6,522 bases of DNA. Origin: an uncultured Collinsella sp. GTDB lineage: Bacteria; Actinomycetota; Coriobacteriia; Coriobacteriales; Coriobacteriaceae. Both the position numbers and the translations under genes were made by a program. Position 1 is the stretch's first letter, and each line of letters starts with the position of its first letter. The notes under the pieces were generated by a model, which worked only from the letters and a program-made list of their open reading frames with translations, ran no database searches and was not told the DNA's origin. Location: positions 1 to 6,522 of the forward strand of contig URKT01000101.1 of NCBI GenBank assembly GCA_900548495.1, in the 5' to 3' direction. Below are positions 1-5,436 of this stretch, one piece after another.

Positions 1-889
1 GGTCGCGCTCCTCTTGGCTAATGCCCTTGAGTGTCTTGTCGATGAGCTTAAGCAGCTTATCCGAGCCCTTGCGGCAGCCGACGTTTGCTGTGACCTCCTG
101 CTTAAAGCCCTCGCCATCGGCAAACTGAATCGGCACGATACCCGGGTTTTGGGCCATATAGCCCTTCTCGTTCTCAGTGTTGTAGGTCACGGCGTCGCAA
201 GTGCCCTGCAGCAGATTCGAAAACACCGTGGGGACCGAGTCGACCGGGTTTTTGTGGACAACGCCCGGGATCTCGTCGATGACGGTATCGAGCATGGTGT
301 CCTTTTGGCCGAGGACCGTTGCGCCGCTAAAGTCGCTGAGCTTGGTCGCATTCTGATAGGGCGAGCCCTCTTTTACGAACAGGCCAAAGTAACCGATAAA
401 GTACGGGTCGGAAAAGCCGACGGACTCCTCGCGCTCGGGCGTGGCGCTCATACCGGCGATGATGAGGTCGATCTGGCCGTTGTTGAGCGAGTCGATAAGG
501 CCCGAGAAGCTCTGTTTGACGGCAACGGGCTCGCCACCGAGGGCCTTGCAGACGATCTTGGCGATCTGCACGTCGTAGCCATCGGCATAGGCGCCCTGCA
601 CGTTGTCGATGGGGATGGTGTACTCGCTGGCTTCGGAAACCTGCCAGTTGTACGGGGCGTAGGCCGCCTCCATGCCAATGCGGATCTTATCCTTGCCGAT
701 AACGGAATCGGACAGGTCGTCGCGACCGCCACCCGTCGTGGGCTGAACTACTTCCAGCGTGGAGGGGCGCTGGCAACCGGCAAGTGCGCCGGCGACGACA
801 GAAGCGCTCGCAGCGAGAGCACTACCCAAAAAGATGCGACGGCTGCATACCGGCTGTGGATGCGCGTCGCGTTGATGGGGAGAATGCAT
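1..889 (-). CDS. ABC transporter solute-binding lipoprotein, family 3 (amino-acid type), C-terminus outside window
   Basis: This is the extracytoplasmic solute receptor of an ABC importer, of the polar-amino-acid family 3 (SBP_bac_3). The stop lies beyond the left edge, and 296 residues are visible. The start is the ATG at 889-887, preceded by a GGAAGG-like Shine-Dalgarno. The N-terminus has a twin-arginine motif SRRIFLG at residues 16-22, a hydrophobic stretch, and a lipobox LAGC ending at Cys39, so a Tat-exported, lipid-anchored protein is inferred. The binding domain starts near residue 70 (DKIRIGMEAAYAPYNW). It carries the family's hallmark blocks: GYDVQIAK near 110, the DLIIAGMSATPERE stretch near 150, then VGFSDPYF. 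About 225 domain residues are visible, close to the family's usual length, so little of the domain should be missing. The permease and ATPase would be expected further left on the same strand. The ligand cannot be read from sequence; calling it an amino acid is family inference. Confidence 0.9.
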   Translation of the reverse strand, partial: MHSPHQRDAHPQPVCSRRIFLGSALAASASVVAGALAGCQRPSTLEVVQPTTGGGRDDLSDSVIGKDKIRIGMEAAYAPYNWQVSEASEYTIPIDNVQGAYADGYDVQIAKIVCKALGGEPVAVKQSFSGLIDSLNNGQIDLIIAGMSATPEREESVGFSDPYFIGYFGLFVKEGSPYQNATKLSDFSGATVLGQKDTMLDTVIDEIPGVVHKNPVDSVPTVFSNLLQGTCDAVTYNTENEKGYMAQNPGIVPIQFADGEGFKQEVTANVGCRKGSDKLLKLIDKTLKGISQEERD

Positions 890-956
890 AATCTGCCTTC
901 CCTGTTGAATCGTATGCTGACGACTTAACAGGATACCGCTCAGCGCTACCTCCAGC

Positions 957-983
957 AAATGCATATATAAATGCATATATGCA
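957..983. promoter_or_regulatory. AT-rich 12-bp tandem repeat with palindrome upstream of the solute-binding protein gene
   Basis: The 12-mer AAATGCATATAT occurs twice in perfect tandem (957-968 and 969-980). The second copy runs into a 12-bp perfect palindrome, TGCATATATGCA, at 972-983. It lies 68-94 bp upstream of the binding-protein start, in an AT island within GC-rich DNA. On the minus strand this holds several TATA-like hexamers but no well-spaced -35/-10 pair that I would defend. A promoter or operator region for the transporter is the simplest reading; the regulator is unknown. Confidence 0.4.
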
Positions 984-1007
984 AGTTTACGAACTGAAAA
1001 CGATTGA

Positions 1008-1063
1008 TAGTCGTTGGAGACGTTCTTAAACGACTAGTCAAACAAGAACGTCCCCAACGACTA
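1008..1063. repeat. 56-bp palindromic intergenic repeat, copy 1
   Basis: Two 20-nt arms (1008-1027 and 1044-1063) are inverted complements except at position 1018, where A replaces the G that would pair. They enclose a 16-nt loop that holds the small palindrome GACTAGTC. A second copy in the same orientation lies at 6383-6438 and matches at 54 of 56 positions. This copy begins 20 bp beyond the stop of the aldose epimerase gene. Read on the minus strand it is followed by a moderately T-rich stretch, so it could also end that transcript. It is an intergenic repeat by direct observation; terminator function is inference. Confidence 0.85.
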
Positions 1064-1082
1064 GTCCCAGGTATGCAGCCTG

Positions 1083-1976
1083 TTAAAGCAGAGTAACGCT
1101 AAAGCTGCGAACATCCGTCTCGCCGGGAGCCAAGGTGATGGTGTTGACCTTGTGCTCAAAGACGTCGTCCTCGGTGTCCATGGTGGTGTGACCGGTCCAG
1201 GGCTCGAGCGCCACAAACGGGGCGTCGTTGGCGGCAGACCACACGCCAATGTACTTAAAGCCCTCAAAGTCGATCTTGACGCCGTGGCCCGACTTGCGGC
1301 CGCGCAGCGTGAGCGTGGAGCCCGGGGTATCGGTGAACATGATGGCGTCGTTATCGAAGCTGCGGTGCGTGATGGGCAGCACGTCCGAGTTATCGGGAGC
1401 CTTGTAGCTACCCTCGAACGTCATGAGGCCATCGGGCGTGATGATGGGGGCCTCGTTGGTCCAAGCCCCGGTAAATGCCAGCTCGTAATCCTCGAACGCC
1501 TCGTCCTCGGCACCGGGAGCCGGTACGTTAAACGCGGGGTGGCCGCCCACCGAGAACGGCAGGTCCACGTCGCCGGTATTGGTGACGGCAAAGGTCTGGG
1601 TAAGTGTGGCGTCACCAGTCAGGGCATAGGTCATGTTGAGCTTAAAGTGGAACGGGAACGCCTTGAGCGACTCGGGCGTGTCGGTGATCTCGTACGTTAC
1701 CGAGGAGCCGTCCTCCGAAACCTCGACCAGCTTGTGTTCGACGATGCGCGCGAGTCCGTGGCGCGGCATCTCGCAGGTGCCGGCCGCAGACATTGCCGTG
1801 TTGTTGCGCAGCGAACCCACAATGGGGAACAGGATGGGCGCATGCTTGCCCCAAAAGGCGGGGTCGCCCTGCCACAGATACTCGTTGCCGTTGAGGGCAA
1901 GGCTCGTGAGCTGGGCACCCATGGAATCGATGGCCGCGGTGAGGCCGCCGCGCTTGATGGTAGTGACAGTAGACAT
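1083..1976 (-). CDS. Aldose 1-epimerase family protein (LacX-like)
   Basis: This is a cytoplasmic galactose-mutarotase-fold protein expected to interconvert alpha and beta anomers of a sugar or sugar phosphate. It has 297 residues, normal for the LacX-like branch. I start it at the ATG at 1976-1974 because GGAGG at 1988-1984 sits seven bases upstream; the reading frame stays open for a further eight codons but has no better leader. Family blocks are visible in order: YLWQGDPAFWGKHAPILFP (33-51), PRHGLAR (71-77), GGHPAFNVP (144-152), and FVALEPW (254-260). In this family one histidine acts as acid and a glutamate near the C-terminus as base; His146 and Glu258 are the likely equivalents, with His73 a substrate contact. 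It stands alone, with 113 bp to the upstream gene, so it probably has its own promoter. The exact substrate is not readable, and members are often misnamed galM. No signal peptide is seen. Confidence 0.92.
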   Translation of the reverse strand: MSTVTTIKRGGLTAAIDSMGAQLTSLALNGNEYLWQGDPAFWGKHAPILFPIVGSLRNNTAMSAAGTCEMPRHGLARIVEHKLVEVSEDGSSVTYEITDTPESLKAFPFHFKLNMTYALTGDATLTQTFAVTNTGDVDLPFSVGGHPAFNVPAPGAEDEAFEDYELAFTGAWTNEAPIITPDGLMTFEGSYKAPDNSDVLPITHRSFDNDAIMFTDTPGSTLTLRGRKSGHGVKIDFEGFKYIGVWSAANDAPFVALEPWTGHTTMDTEDDVFEHKVNTITLAPGETDVRSFSVTLL

Positions 1977-1996
1977 GCTACTTCCTCCAAAAGTAA

Positions 1997-2019
1997 ACAA
2001 TAGTGTCGAGGGCTATTGT
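1997..2019. promoter_or_regulatory. Operator-like dyad and probable -10 upstream of the aldose epimerase gene
   Basis: A perfect 7-bp inverted repeat, ACAATAG and CTATTGT, is separated by 9 bp. Its centre is 32 bp upstream of the epimerase start, just before the Shine-Dalgarno. On the minus strand the promoter-proximal arm contains TATTGT, a fair -10 element. The dyad would therefore overlap the core promoter, as a repressor site would. The -35 is poor (TGGGAC with about 15-bp spacing). This is a candidate only, and the dyad could also form a weak hairpin in the leader. Confidence 0.35.
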
Positions 2020-2089
2020 CCCACTCTTGGCGGCGGGACGGGACGGCAGGCGATTATTGAGTAGCCATAGCGGAATGAGCGGCGAGTGC

Positions 2090-2959
2090 CTACTGGGTAT
2101 CCACGTAAAGGTCGAACCTGCCCTGCGGTGTGGTGTCGACCGTGTCGGGCGCCTGTGAGTTAAAGCTCACGGGGACCATGCGCTTTGAGGCACGGAAGCG
2201 CGTGCCGTCGGTGGCGACGGGCGGTTCATCGACGGTGAGCTCGTAGTCGCCGGGCTTGAGCTCGATGCCGTCACCAGCGGAATTGACGTATTGATACTCG
2301 TCAATCGTCTGCCCTTTGAGCGTACGCCCCACGATGTGGATGAGCATTTGGCTGTCGCCACGCGCGGTGTCCCACATCGCGCCGTCCTTGACCTCGACCG
2401 ACACATGTACCGAGCGCGTGCGGCCGAGCGATTGCTCGACAGACATCTCGACCTTGGCGGCGTCTTTTCGCTGTTGTTCAACATGGCTCCAGACGTTTCC
2501 AATTACCGAGCATGCGATAACGCCGGCCATGAAGGCGATAAGGATGGGGCCGAGCGGAGAACGGCGGCCCGCGTCTTCCTCACGAGCCAGGTCGGGGCGA
2601 TGTGTGGGCGCAGGCGCCTGAGCACCCTGCGCGGGCACGTCGAGTATGCTGAAGGATGCCGTGCTGCCGGGGTCGATGTTATGGCGCGGTTGTGGGGTCT
2701 TCGCCGGCGAGATGGACATGTCGGCCGGCTCACCGAGCGTGGCCGTGGCATCGGCCTTAGCCTCGTCGGCCTCAGCCTGGGCCCAGGCCTGTTCAAAGGT
2801 TAGGGGCTCGGCGGCATCGGAGGCGGCGTCAGGCTCGACAGCGGCATCGTTGCCGGTCTCGTCCTCGTCGCTCGACACGCCACGCGGCGTAGGCTCGTCC
2901 CACCCCTCGTCCGGAGCCTCACCCTCGCTATACCACCATTCAAAGTTATCGATATCCAT
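2090..2959 (-). CDS. Hypothetical single-pass membrane protein with acidic N-terminal region
   Basis: I do not recognise this 289-residue protein. The start is the ATG at 2959-2957, with AGGGG eight bases upstream. Residues 1-130 are strongly acidic, Ala/Pro/Glu-rich and probably disordered, opening with an aromatic patch FEWWY (6-10). Residues 137-157 (ILIAFMAGVIACSVIG core) form one transmembrane helix preceded by RR. The likely topology is N-terminus inside and about 130 residues outside. The outer part alternates in a beta-rich way. It includes a LKPGDYELTV stretch (234-243), reminiscent of the prealbumin-like or carboxypeptidase-regulatory folds found in surface proteins, but this is only resemblance. 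There is no signal peptidase site, lipobox or sortase motif. It is divergent from the MFS gene and 113 bp upstream of the epimerase gene. A receptor-like or envelope-stress role is possible but unsupported. Confidence 0.8.
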   Translation of the reverse strand: MDIDNFEWWYSEGEAPDEGWDEPTPRGVSSDEDETGNDAAVEPDAASDAAEPLTFEQAWAQAEADEAKADATATLGEPADMSISPAKTPQPRHNIDPGSTASFSILDVPAQGAQAPAPTHRPDLAREEDAGRRSPLGPILIAFMAGVIACSVIGNVWSHVEQQRKDAAKVEMSVEQSLGRTRSVHVSVEVKDGAMWDTARGDSQMLIHIVGRTLKGQTIDEYQYVNSAGDGIELKPGDYELTVDEPPVATDGTRFRASKRMVPVSFNSQAPDTVDTTPQGRFDLYVDTQ

Positions 2960-3000
2960 ACGGGGCGCCCCTTAGGCCTCGCAAATAAACACTCGCTAGT

Positions 3001-3006
3001 TTTATA
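3001..3006 (-). promoter_or_regulatory. Possible -10 element of the hypothetical membrane protein gene
   Basis: On the minus strand, 3006-3001 reads TATAAA, 42 bp upstream of the ATG at 2959. The -35 at usual spacing is weak (TGAGCT at 3029-3024). Downstream, GGGGCGCCCC at 2962-2971 is a perfect 10-bp palindrome covering the Shine-Dalgarno, so the ribosome site could be partly masked by pairing. Low-confidence reading. Confidence 0.3.
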
Positions 3007-3045
3007 CCCCCAGACGACACCGAAGCTCACCCGCGCCGGACACAA

Positions 3046-3110
3046 AAACCGTCACAACATTCGACGTTTTTCCTCGTTTTCGAGATTTTCATCGAATGTT
3101 GTGACGGTTT
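3046..3110. repeat. Long perfect inverted repeat with nested hairpin, between divergent genes
   Basis: Arms of 19 nt (3046-3064 and 3092-3110; AAACCGTCACAACATTCGA and its complement) pair perfectly around a 27-nt spacer. The spacer contains a second small hairpin, CTCG-TTTT-CGAG, at 3073-3084. The element lies between the divergently transcribed membrane-protein and MFS genes, upstream of both, so it is not an ordinary terminator for either. It is AT-richer than its surroundings. A dispersed palindromic repeat, or a bulky regulatory structure, are the main readings. No second copy is present in this window. Confidence 0.8.
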
Positions 3111-3128
3111 AGGCGGCAGCCACGCCGC

Positions 3129-3163
3129 GAATGTGACAAAGAGACTGTCCCTTTGTCACATTC
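3129..3163. repeat. 35-bp palindromic repeat with GTCCC core
   Basis: The 13-bp arms GAATGTGACAAAG (3129-3141) and CTTTGTCACATTC (3151-3163) are perfect inverted complements. Pairing continues inward with a single A-C mismatch, so nearly the whole element is one palindrome. The core reads TGTCCC on the plus strand. It sits 19 bp after the 3046-3110 palindrome and 56 bp before the MFS start. It looks like a member of a dispersed intergenic palindrome family, but only one copy is present here. Confidence 0.75.
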
Positions 3164-3171
3164 TGTTAGAG

Positions 3172-3198
3172 TTGCAGGGATTGAATCCCGCTTATTCA
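3172..3198 (+). promoter_or_regulatory. Candidate promoter with embedded palindrome for the MFS-phosphatase operon
   Basis: TTGCAG (3172-3177) and TATTCA (3193-3198) make a possible -35/-10 pair with a short 15-bp spacer. Between them lies a perfect 13-bp palindrome, GGGATT-G-AATCCC (3177-3189), placed as an operator would be. Transcription from here would start near 3205, leaving a very short leader containing only the Shine-Dalgarno GGAG at 3208-3211. No experimental or family support; pattern only. Confidence 0.35.
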
Positions 3199-3219
3199 TG
3201 CGACATTGGAGTGACAACC

Positions 3220-4461
3220 TTGACCGCCGCAACCACGCCTAAAAGTAAGTCAACCGCCGCCGCGCTCTCCCCTGCGCGCACCAAGCTCTGCCTGGCGTTG
3301 CTCGTGCTGTTGGGATTCTCGCTCGGCTGCTCCGAGTTCGTGGTCATCGGCATCGAAAGCGACCTGGCGACGGAACTCGGCGTATCGCTTGCCACTGCGG
3401 GCCAGCTCATCAGCGTGTTCGCGCTGGTCTACGCCATCGCGACGCCGGTGCTTGCGCTCAGCACGGGGCGATTCCGCCGCTACCAGCTGCTCGTGTGCTA
3501 CAGCATCGTCTTTGTGCTTGGCAATTTGTTTATGGCACTGGCGCCCAACTTCCAGGTGCTCTTTATCTCGCGCATTGTCCTGGGCTCTGTCTCGGGTGCG
3601 CTGCTCGCCGTGGGCGTGACGTACATCCCTGAGCTTCTGTCCCCGCAGCAAACTTCGCTTGCTATCTCGGTAGTATATGGTGCGTTTTCCGTGGCGATGG
3701 TCTTTGTGACCTCGATCGGCAAGTTTGTGGCCGACACGCTCGACTGGCACGTGGCCATGTACGGCGCGCTGACCTTTGCCGTTTTAATCTGCGGAGCGCT
3801 CGTGGCGTTTATGCCGCGCGCTGGGCAAACCGACGAGCCCGCCACCTTTCGCGAGCAGGCGAGTCTGCTGCGCGAGCCGAGTATCATCACCGGCATGCTT
3901 ATCTTTTTGTTTGGCGTGGGCTCGGTCTATGTGTTCTACGGCTACGTGACGCCTTATCTTGAGCAGGTGCTGGGCATGGGCACGGTCGAAGCCAGTACCA
4001 CGCTTATGGCCTACGGCGTGTTCTGCCTGATCTCGAACATCCTGGGCGGATGGATCGATGCGCGCTTTGGCATGAAGGCGCTGCTTGTGACGTTTGTGCT
4101 GCAGGCGGTGGCATTGTTTGGGCTGTTTGCCGTAGGCGCTGCCATGCCGCTCGCACTTGTCTTTGTCTTTAGCCTGGCGATGCTCATGTACCTGTTCTCG
4201 GTGTCGTGCATCACGCACTTTATGGACGTGGCTCGCAGCCGCCATCCCAAATCGATGGTGCTCGCGAGCTCGGTAGAACCCATGGCGTTTAATGTCGGCA
4301 TTTCGTTTGGCACCGCGGTGGGCGGCGCCGTGGTAAGCGGAGCTGGCATTGCCTACGTTGGCGCGGTCGGTGCCGTATTCTCGCTTGTGGCCTGGGCGCT
4401 CACGCTGGTGACGATTAAGTTGGCTCGCTGGGAGCGCAAGCGGGCGAGGGTGCAGGCGTAG
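3220..4461 (+). CDS. MFS transporter, DHA1 (AraJ-like) family
   Basis: This is a cytoplasmic-membrane secondary transporter of the major facilitator superfamily, most like the 12-helix DHA1 drug:H+ antiporter/AraJ group, so probably proton-coupled efflux of a small molecule. I choose the TTG at 3220, giving 413 residues. GGAG at 3208-3211 is eight bases upstream, whereas the in-frame GTG at 3211 has no spaced Shine-Dalgarno and the GTG at 3133 lies inside a palindromic repeat. After a short Ser/Thr/Lys-rich N-terminus, helix 1 begins near residue 23. The block GCSEFVVIGIESDLA (36-50) is the typical DHA1 opening. The loop 2-3 motif is present in degenerate form as STGRFRRYQLL (81-91), with an echo in the second half, GGWIDARFG (276-284). 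Family-like FVLGNLFMALAPNF (98-111) follows. Substrate unknown; sugar and antibiotic efflux are both known in the family. The phosphatase gene follows after 45 bp. Confidence 0.9.
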   Translation: MTAATTPKSKSTAAALSPARTKLCLALLVLLGFSLGCSEFVVIGIESDLATELGVSLATAGQLISVFALVYAIATPVLALSTGRFRRYQLLVCYSIVFVLGNLFMALAPNFQVLFISRIVLGSVSGALLAVGVTYIPELLSPQQTSLAISVVYGAFSVAMVFVTSIGKFVADTLDWHVAMYGALTFAVLICGALVAFMPRAGQTDEPATFREQASLLREPSIITGMLIFLFGVGSVYVFYGYVTPYLEQVLGMGTVEASTTLMAYGVFCLISNILGGWIDARFGMKALLVTFVLQAVALFGLFAVGAAMPLALVFVFSLAMLMYLFSVSCITHFMDVARSRHPKSMVLASSVEPMAFNVGISFGTAVGGAVVSGAGIAYVGAVGAVFSLVAWALTLVTIKLARWERKRARVQA

Positions 4462-4506
4462 ATGCGATACTCGAGCTCGATGATGGCGATCGAAAGGAAA
4501 CCGCAT

Positions 4507-4953
4507 ATGCAACGTGTACTGTTTATCTGCTATGGGAACATCTGCCGCTCGACGATGGCCGAGTCGGTGTTTACCGAGCTGGTGTGTCGTACTGGACGCG
4601 AGGCAGAATTCGTCATCGATTCTGCCGCAACCTCGACCGAGGAGATTGGCAACCCGCCACACCATGGCACCGTTGCCAAGCTGCGCGAGATCGGGATTCC
4701 TGTCGTTGCCCACCGTGCGCGCCAGGTGCGTCGCGCGGAGTATGGTGACTGGGACCACATTGTCTATATGGATGCCGAGAACGCGCGCGGTCTGCGTCGC
4801 ATTTTTGGCAGCGATCCCGATAGCAAGATCTCGCGCCTGCTCGATTGGACCGATCGTCCCGGCGACGTGGCCGATCCCTGGTACACCGGCAACTTCGATG
4901 CCACCTACCGCGATGTGCTCGCCGGCTGCACCGCTATGCTCGAGCAGTTATAG
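4507..4953 (+). CDS. Low-molecular-weight protein tyrosine phosphatase
   Basis: This cytoplasmic phosphatase removes phosphate from tyrosine residues of proteins (EC 3.1.3.48 class). The protein has 148 residues, typical of the family. The ATG at 4507 is favoured: AAAGGA sits about eight bases upstream and the catalytic loop then begins at residue 8, as usual. An ATG at 4462, directly after the transporter stop, would add 15 residues with no family counterpart. The signature C(X)5RS reads CYGNICRS at residues 8-15, with nucleophile Cys8 and phosphate-binding Arg14. The general-acid loop is Asp123-Pro124 in VADPW, followed by the usual tyrosine. Everything needed for activity is present. Such enzymes often work with a bacterial tyrosine kinase in capsule or exopolysaccharide control, but no kinase or polysaccharide gene is in this window. 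It probably shares the MFS transporter's transcript. Confidence 0.94.
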   Translation: MQRVLFICYGNICRSTMAESVFTELVCRTGREAEFVIDSAATSTEEIGNPPHHGTVAKLREIGIPVVAHRARQVRRAEYGDWDHIVYMDAENARGLRRIFGSDPDSKISRLLDWTDRPGDVADPWYTGNFDATYRDVLAGCTAMLEQL

Positions 4954-4995
4954 GCAAGCGAGCACGCGGACGCACGTGCCACGCCATCGGCATAA

Positions 4996-5071
4996 AACGA
5001 GCGTGGATGATCTCCCACTTTGAGCGTTCAAGCGCGCTCTAAACGGGAGAAAATCCACGCTCGTTATTATT
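4996..5071. terminator. Branched hairpin, likely bidirectional terminator between convergent genes
   Basis: Outer arms AACGAGCGTGGAT (4996-5008) and ATCCACGCTCGTT (5053-5065) pair perfectly over 13 bp. A 2x2 internal loop separates them from a 6-bp stem TCTCCC/GGGAGA (5011-5016, 5045-5050), and a third 5-bp stem GAGCG/CGCTC lies at 5022-5026 and 5035-5039. On the plus strand it is followed by TTATTATT (partly overlapping the stem), and on the minus strand by TTTTAT. Its position, 43 bp after the phosphatase stop and 42 bp from the end of the convergent gene, fits termination from both sides. Confidence 0.75.
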
Positions 5072-5106
5072 GAGGGAGAAAAACCTCACTCGATTGATTC
5101 GCTCGA

Positions 5107-5436
5107 TTACTCGTCGACAACCTCGGCGAGCCAGACGTTCAGTGTATCGACTTCGGGGCAGCAGAACTTTGCCGTGCCGGGCTCGTTTCCAGGCACGGTC
5201 CCGCCATAGCGCAGGATATCGATATAGGGAAAGCCCACGTGACAGGCCATGGCGCACATCTTGCCGCGATCGCGATCGAAGTCGAAGACATCGCCCGGCT
5301 TATGACCATGGTGGCAGCGGCACGCACCCAGCTGGTCCACGCAGCTCACGCGGATACGCGGACGCTTGCCACGCGACGCGCCGAGCGGCTTGTTCTCGCC
5401 CGCAGGCTTGATGCCGCCCTCGTCGGCGTTACTCAT
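5107..5436 (-). CDS. TIGR04076 family protein (small, cysteine-rich, function unknown)
   Basis: This 109-residue soluble protein resembles the TIGR04076 family, whose role is not known. Supporting features are the HKPGDVFDF block (45-53), CAMACHVGFPYIDILRYGG (61-79) and FCCPE (91-95) near the C-terminus. Seven cysteines (32, 39, 41, 61, 65, 92, 93) and four histidines (42, 43, 45, 66) suggest metal binding, which is inference. The start ATG at 5436 overlaps the stop of the upstream kinase gene in ATGAGTAA, with a weak GGAT about ten bases upstream, so translational coupling is likely. The first 25 residues are polar and lack family resemblance; a GTG at residue 30 could be an alternative start but has no Shine-Dalgarno. 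No signal peptide or membrane segment. It ends in front of the shared terminator. Confidence 0.8.
   Translation of the reverse strand: MSNADEGGIKPAGENKPLGASRGKRPRIRVSCVDQLGACRCHHGHKPGDVFDFDRDRGKMCAMACHVGFPYIDILRYGGTVPGNEPGTAKFCCPEVDTLNVWLAEVVDE

Noticed and set aside
14..928. 304-residue plus-strand open frame covering the left end
   Set aside because: It runs antisense to the solute-binding protein, whose family motifs, lipobox and Shine-Dalgarno are clear. The plus-strand product has no recognisable motif and reflects GC-rich codon shadowing.
957..1063. Tandem and inverted repeats considered as a CRISPR-like array
   Set aside because: There is no series of evenly spaced repeats with unique spacers, and no cas gene nearby.
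1152..2003. 283-residue plus-strand open frame opposite the aldose epimerase
   Set aside because: The opposite strand carries all family blocks of the epimerase and a strong Shine-Dalgarno; this frame is a shadow.
3133..3219. N-terminal extension of the MFS transporter from GTG at 3133
   Set aside because: The start would lie inside a palindromic repeat, has no Shine-Dalgarno, and would add 29 residues not typical of the family; TTG at 3220 has GGAG at good spacing.
3784..4758. 324-residue minus-strand open frame spanning the MFS and phosphatase genes
   Set aside because: It crosses the boundary of two convincing plus-strand genes, is His/Arg-rich, and has no motif.
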